Assembly: GCA_002440625.1 (NCBI GenBank)
Contig: DJUV01000152.1
Location: 1-5,476 of the forward strand
Length of the DNA: 5,476 nucleotides
Source of the DNA: Rhodobacteraceae bacterium UBA6273
GTDB taxonomy: Bacteria; Pseudomonadota; Alphaproteobacteria; Rhodobacterales; Rhodobacteraceae
Reading direction: 5' to 3'
In this document: positions 3,105 through 5,476 of the stretch, one piece after another
How positions within the stretch are numbered: position 1 is the stretch's first letter
Layout of the letters: the number at the start of each line of letters is the position of its first letter
Position numbers and translations under genes: made by a program
Notes under the pieces: model-generated
What the model was told of the DNA's origin: nothing
The model's input: only the letters and a program-made list of their open reading frames with translations
Database searches by the model: none

Positions 3105-5476
3105 TCAGTGCGCCGTGGCGCCGAGGTTGTCGCCCTTGTCGGCCGGCGCCTTGGCGGCAGCGGCTTCCTCGGCCTCGGCATCCCAGACGATCGCTTCGGG
3201 CTGCCGCACGAGGGCGTGCTTCAGCACTTCACGCACGTGAGAGACGGGAATGATCTTCATCCCTTCCTTCACGTTGTCCGGGATCTCGGTCAGATCCTTG
3301 GCGTTCTCCTCGGGGATCAGCACCGTCTTGATGCCGCCCCTGAGCGCCGCGAGAAGCTTTTCCTTCAACCCGCCGATAGCCGTCGCGTTACCGCGCAGCG
3401 TCACTTCGCCGGTCATGGCGATGTCCTTCCTGACCGGGATGCCGGTCAGGACCGAAACGATCGCCGTCACCATGGCAAGACCTGCCGAAGGCCCGTCCTT
3501 GGGCGTGGCGCCATCGGGAACGTGAACGTGGATGTCGATCTTCTCAAAGACCGGGGGTTTCACCCCAAGCTCCGGGCTGACGGAACGGACATAGCTAGCC
3601 GCCGCCTCGATCGATTCCTTCATCACGTCGCCAAGCTTGCCGGTGGTCTTCATCCGGCCCTTGCCCGGCAGCTTCAGCGCCTCGATGGAGAGAAGATCCC
3701 CACCCACAGAAGTCCAGGCCAGCCCGGTGACGACACCGACCTGATCATCCTTCTCGGCCAGACCATAGCGGAACTTCTTCACGCCAAGGAAATCCTCGAG
3801 GTTCTCAGGCGTCACTTCGACCGAAGCCACATCCTTGCGGATGATCTTGGTCAACGCCTTCCGCGCGATCTTGGAGATCTCGCGCTCAAGGTTCCGCACG
3901 CCCGCTTCGCGGGTGTAGGTGCGGATCATTTCGGCCAGCGCCTCTTCGGTCAGCTTGAACTCGGCCTTCTTCAGGTTGTGGTTCTTCACCTGCTTCGGGA
4001 TGAGGTGCTGCTTGGCGATTTCGCGCTTTTCGTCCTCGGTGTAACCGGCCAGAGGGATGATCTCCATCCGGTCAAGAAGCGGCCCCGGCATGTTGTAGCT
4101 GTTGGCCGTGGTCAGGAACATCACGTTGGAAAGGTCATATTCCACCTCAAGATAGTGGTCCATGAACGTGTTGTTCTGTTCGGGGTCCAGAACCTCCAGC
4201 ATCGCCGAAGCCGGGTCGCCACGGAAATCCTGCCCCATCTTGTCGATTTCATCGAGCAGGATGAGCGGATTGGTGGTCTTCGCCTTCTTCAGCGCCTGGA
4301 TGATCTTGCCGGGCATGGAGCCGATATAGGTCCGCCGGTGGCCACGGATTTCCGACTCGTCCCGGACACCGCCGAGCGAGATGCGGATGAACTCGCGCCC
4401 CGTCGCCTTCGCGACCGATTTGCCAAGCGAGGTCTTGCCGACGCCGGGCGGGCCGACGAGGCAGAGGATCGGACCTTTCATCTTGTCCGAGCGTTGCTGC
4501 ACGGCCAGATATTCGACGATCCGCTCCTTGACCTTTTCCAGACCGTAGTGGTCGTTATCAAGGACTTCCTGGGCTTTCTTCAGATCCTTCTTGACGCGGG
4601 ATTTCACACCCCACGGCAGGCTCAGAAGCCAGTCGAGGTAATTGCGGACAACCGTTGCCTCGGCCGACATCGGCGACATGGAACGAAGCTTCTTCAGCTC
4701 GCCCTCGGCCTTGTCGCGCGCTTCTTTCGAGAACTTGGTCGCCTTGATCTTCTCGGCCAGTTCGTTGATCTCGTTCTGGCCGTCCTCGTTATCGCCAAGC
4801 TCGCGCTGAATGGCCTTCATCTGCTCATTCAGGTAATATTCGCGCTGGGTGCGTTCCATCTGCGACTTGACGCGCGACTTGATCTTCTTCTCGACCTGCA
4901 GGACCGACATTTCGCCCTGCATCAGGCCATAGACCTTCTCAAGCCGCTCGGCGATGTCGAGCGTTTCCAGAAGCGCCTGCTTCTGGCTCACGTCGATGCC
5001 GAGATGCCCCGACACGAGATCGGCAAGCTTGGCCGGTTCGCGCGCTTCGGCGACAGCCGACAGCGCCTCTTCCGGCACGTTCTTCTTGATCTTGGCGTAG
5101 CGCTCGAATTCCTCGGCCACCGAGCGCAGAAGCGCTTCGACCGACGCTTCGTCGCCCGGCAGTTCCGCAAGCGGTTCCGCCTCGGCCTCGAAATAGGCGT
5201 CATTGTCGATGAAACCGGTGATACGGACGCGGAGCTTGCCCTCGACGAGGACTTTCACCGTGCCATCAGGCAGTTTCAGGAGCTGCAGGACATTGGCGAG
5301 AACGCCCGACCGATAGATGCCGTCCGTCGTCGGATCATCGACCGTGGGGTCGATCTGGGACGACAGGAGTATCTGGCGATCCTCGCGCATCACCTCTTCC
5401 AGCGCCCTGACGGATTTTTCGCGCCCGACGAACAGCGGCACGATCATGTGGGGGAACACCACGATGTCGCGCAGCG
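3105..5476 (-). CDS. lon: ATP-dependent protease Lon (LonA type), N-terminus cut by window edge
   Basis: Lon is a homohexameric cytoplasmic AAA+ serine protease that unfolds and degrades damaged and short-lived regulatory proteins. The visible frame continues to the right edge through [10 protein letters not shown], which in Lon lies about 13-15 residues from the start, so only that much is missing from an expected length near 800. Numbering residues from the GTG at 5462: the N-terminal substrate domain occupies about 1-180, with a coiled region around 180-260. Walker A GPPGVGKT is at 337-344, Walker B ILLDEID at 401-407, sensor-1 Asn454, the arginine finger Arg465 and sensor-2 Arg523 (GVRNLER). 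The protease domain has the catalytic Ser659 in PKDGPSAG and Lys702 in GGLKEK, 43 residues apart as in E. coli Lon (Ser679/Lys722). An Ala/Glu-rich tail of about 30 residues follows. Start codon, ribosome binding site and promoter lie outside the window. It ends in a strong terminator. Confidence 0.99.
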   Translation of the reverse strand, partial: LRDIVVFPHMIVPLFVGREKSVRALEEVMREDRQILLSSQIDPTVDDPTTDGIYRSGVLANVLQLLKLPDGTVKVLVEGKLRVRITGFIDNDAYFEAEAEPLAELPGDEASVEALLRSVAEEFERYAKIKKNVPEEALSAVAEAREPAKLADLVSGHLGIDVSQKQALLETLDIAERLEKVYGLMQGEMSVLQVEKKIKSRVKSQMERTQREYYLNEQMKAIQRELGDNEDGQNEINELAEKIKATKFSKEARDKAEGELKKLRSMSPMSAEATVVRNYLDWLLSLPWGVKSRVKKDLKKAQEVLDNDHYGLEKVKERIVEYLAVQQRSDKMKGPILCLVGPPGVGKTSLGKSVAKATGREFIRISLGGVRDESEIRGHRRTYIGSMPGKIIQALKKAKTTNPLILLDEIDKMGQDFRGDPASAMLEVLDPEQNNTFMDHYLEVEYDLSNVMFLTTANSYNMPGPLLDRMEIIPLAGYTEDEKREIAKQHLIPKQVKNHNLKKAEFKLTEEALAEMIRTYTREAGVRNLEREISKIARKALTKIIRKDVASVEVTPENLEDFLGVKKFRYGLAEKDDQVGVVTGLAWTSVGGDLLSIEALKLPGKGRMKTTGKLGDVMKESIEAAASYVRSVSPELGVKPPVFEKIDIHVHVPDGATPKDGPSAGLAMVTAIVSVLTGIPVRKDIAMTGEVTLRGNATAIGGLKEKLLAALRGGIKTVLIPEENAKDLTEIPDNVKEGMKIIPVSHVREVLKHALVRQPEAIVWDAEAEEAAAAKAPADKGDNLGATAH

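Noticed and set aside
2765..3181. Minus-strand open frame of 138 codons between the secreted protein gene and lon
   Set aside because: It crosses the intrinsic terminator and the end of lon in a different frame and is Arg/Pro-rich low-complexity sequence.

Overview
The window looks like chromosomal DNA from a GC-rich alphaproteobacterium, most probably Rhodobacterales (Rhodobacter/Paracoccus/Roseobacter relatives). The pointers are the Lon sequence with its Ala/Glu-rich tail, a secreted protein with a VPLPA-type C-terminal sorting signal, tRNA genes with encoded CCA ends, and uniformly high-GC codon use. No transposase, integrase, phage structural gene, CRISPR array or rRNA is visible. This is mostly an ordinary housekeeping region.

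Layout from left to right: the 5' end of a tRNA, probably a second tRNA-Asp, runs off the left edge (1-15, minus). Next come a complete tRNA-Asp(GTC) (47-123, minus) with a strong promoter (161-189), aroQ for type II 3-dehydroquinate dehydratase (224-661, minus), a small two-helix membrane protein (782-997, minus), a short-chain dehydrogenase/reductase (1094-1858, minus) and tRNA-Val(CAC) (2071-2145, minus) with its own promoter (2162-2190). The only plus-strand gene is a 194-residue secreted protein with a VPLPA-CTERM-like tail (2418-3002). It converges on lon (3105 to the right edge, minus), which lacks only its first dozen or so codons and ends at a textbook intrinsic terminator (3051-3082).

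The genes do not form one pathway. aroQ serves the shikimate pathway, Lon serves ATP-dependent protein quality control, and the tRNAs serve translation. The dehydrogenase, the small membrane protein and aroQ point the same way but are separated by 96-120 base gaps containing strong hairpins, so co-transcription is uncertain. The gaps contain much secondary structure. The most notable case is an imperfect inverted repeat of about 31 bases that brackets tRNA-Asp: its 5' leader is complementary to the spacer that follows it. Other perfect or near-perfect hairpins lie upstream of the dehydrogenase, just before the ribosome binding site of the VPLPA protein, and over the stop codon of the small membrane protein. 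I see no clear sign of a novel multi-gene system.
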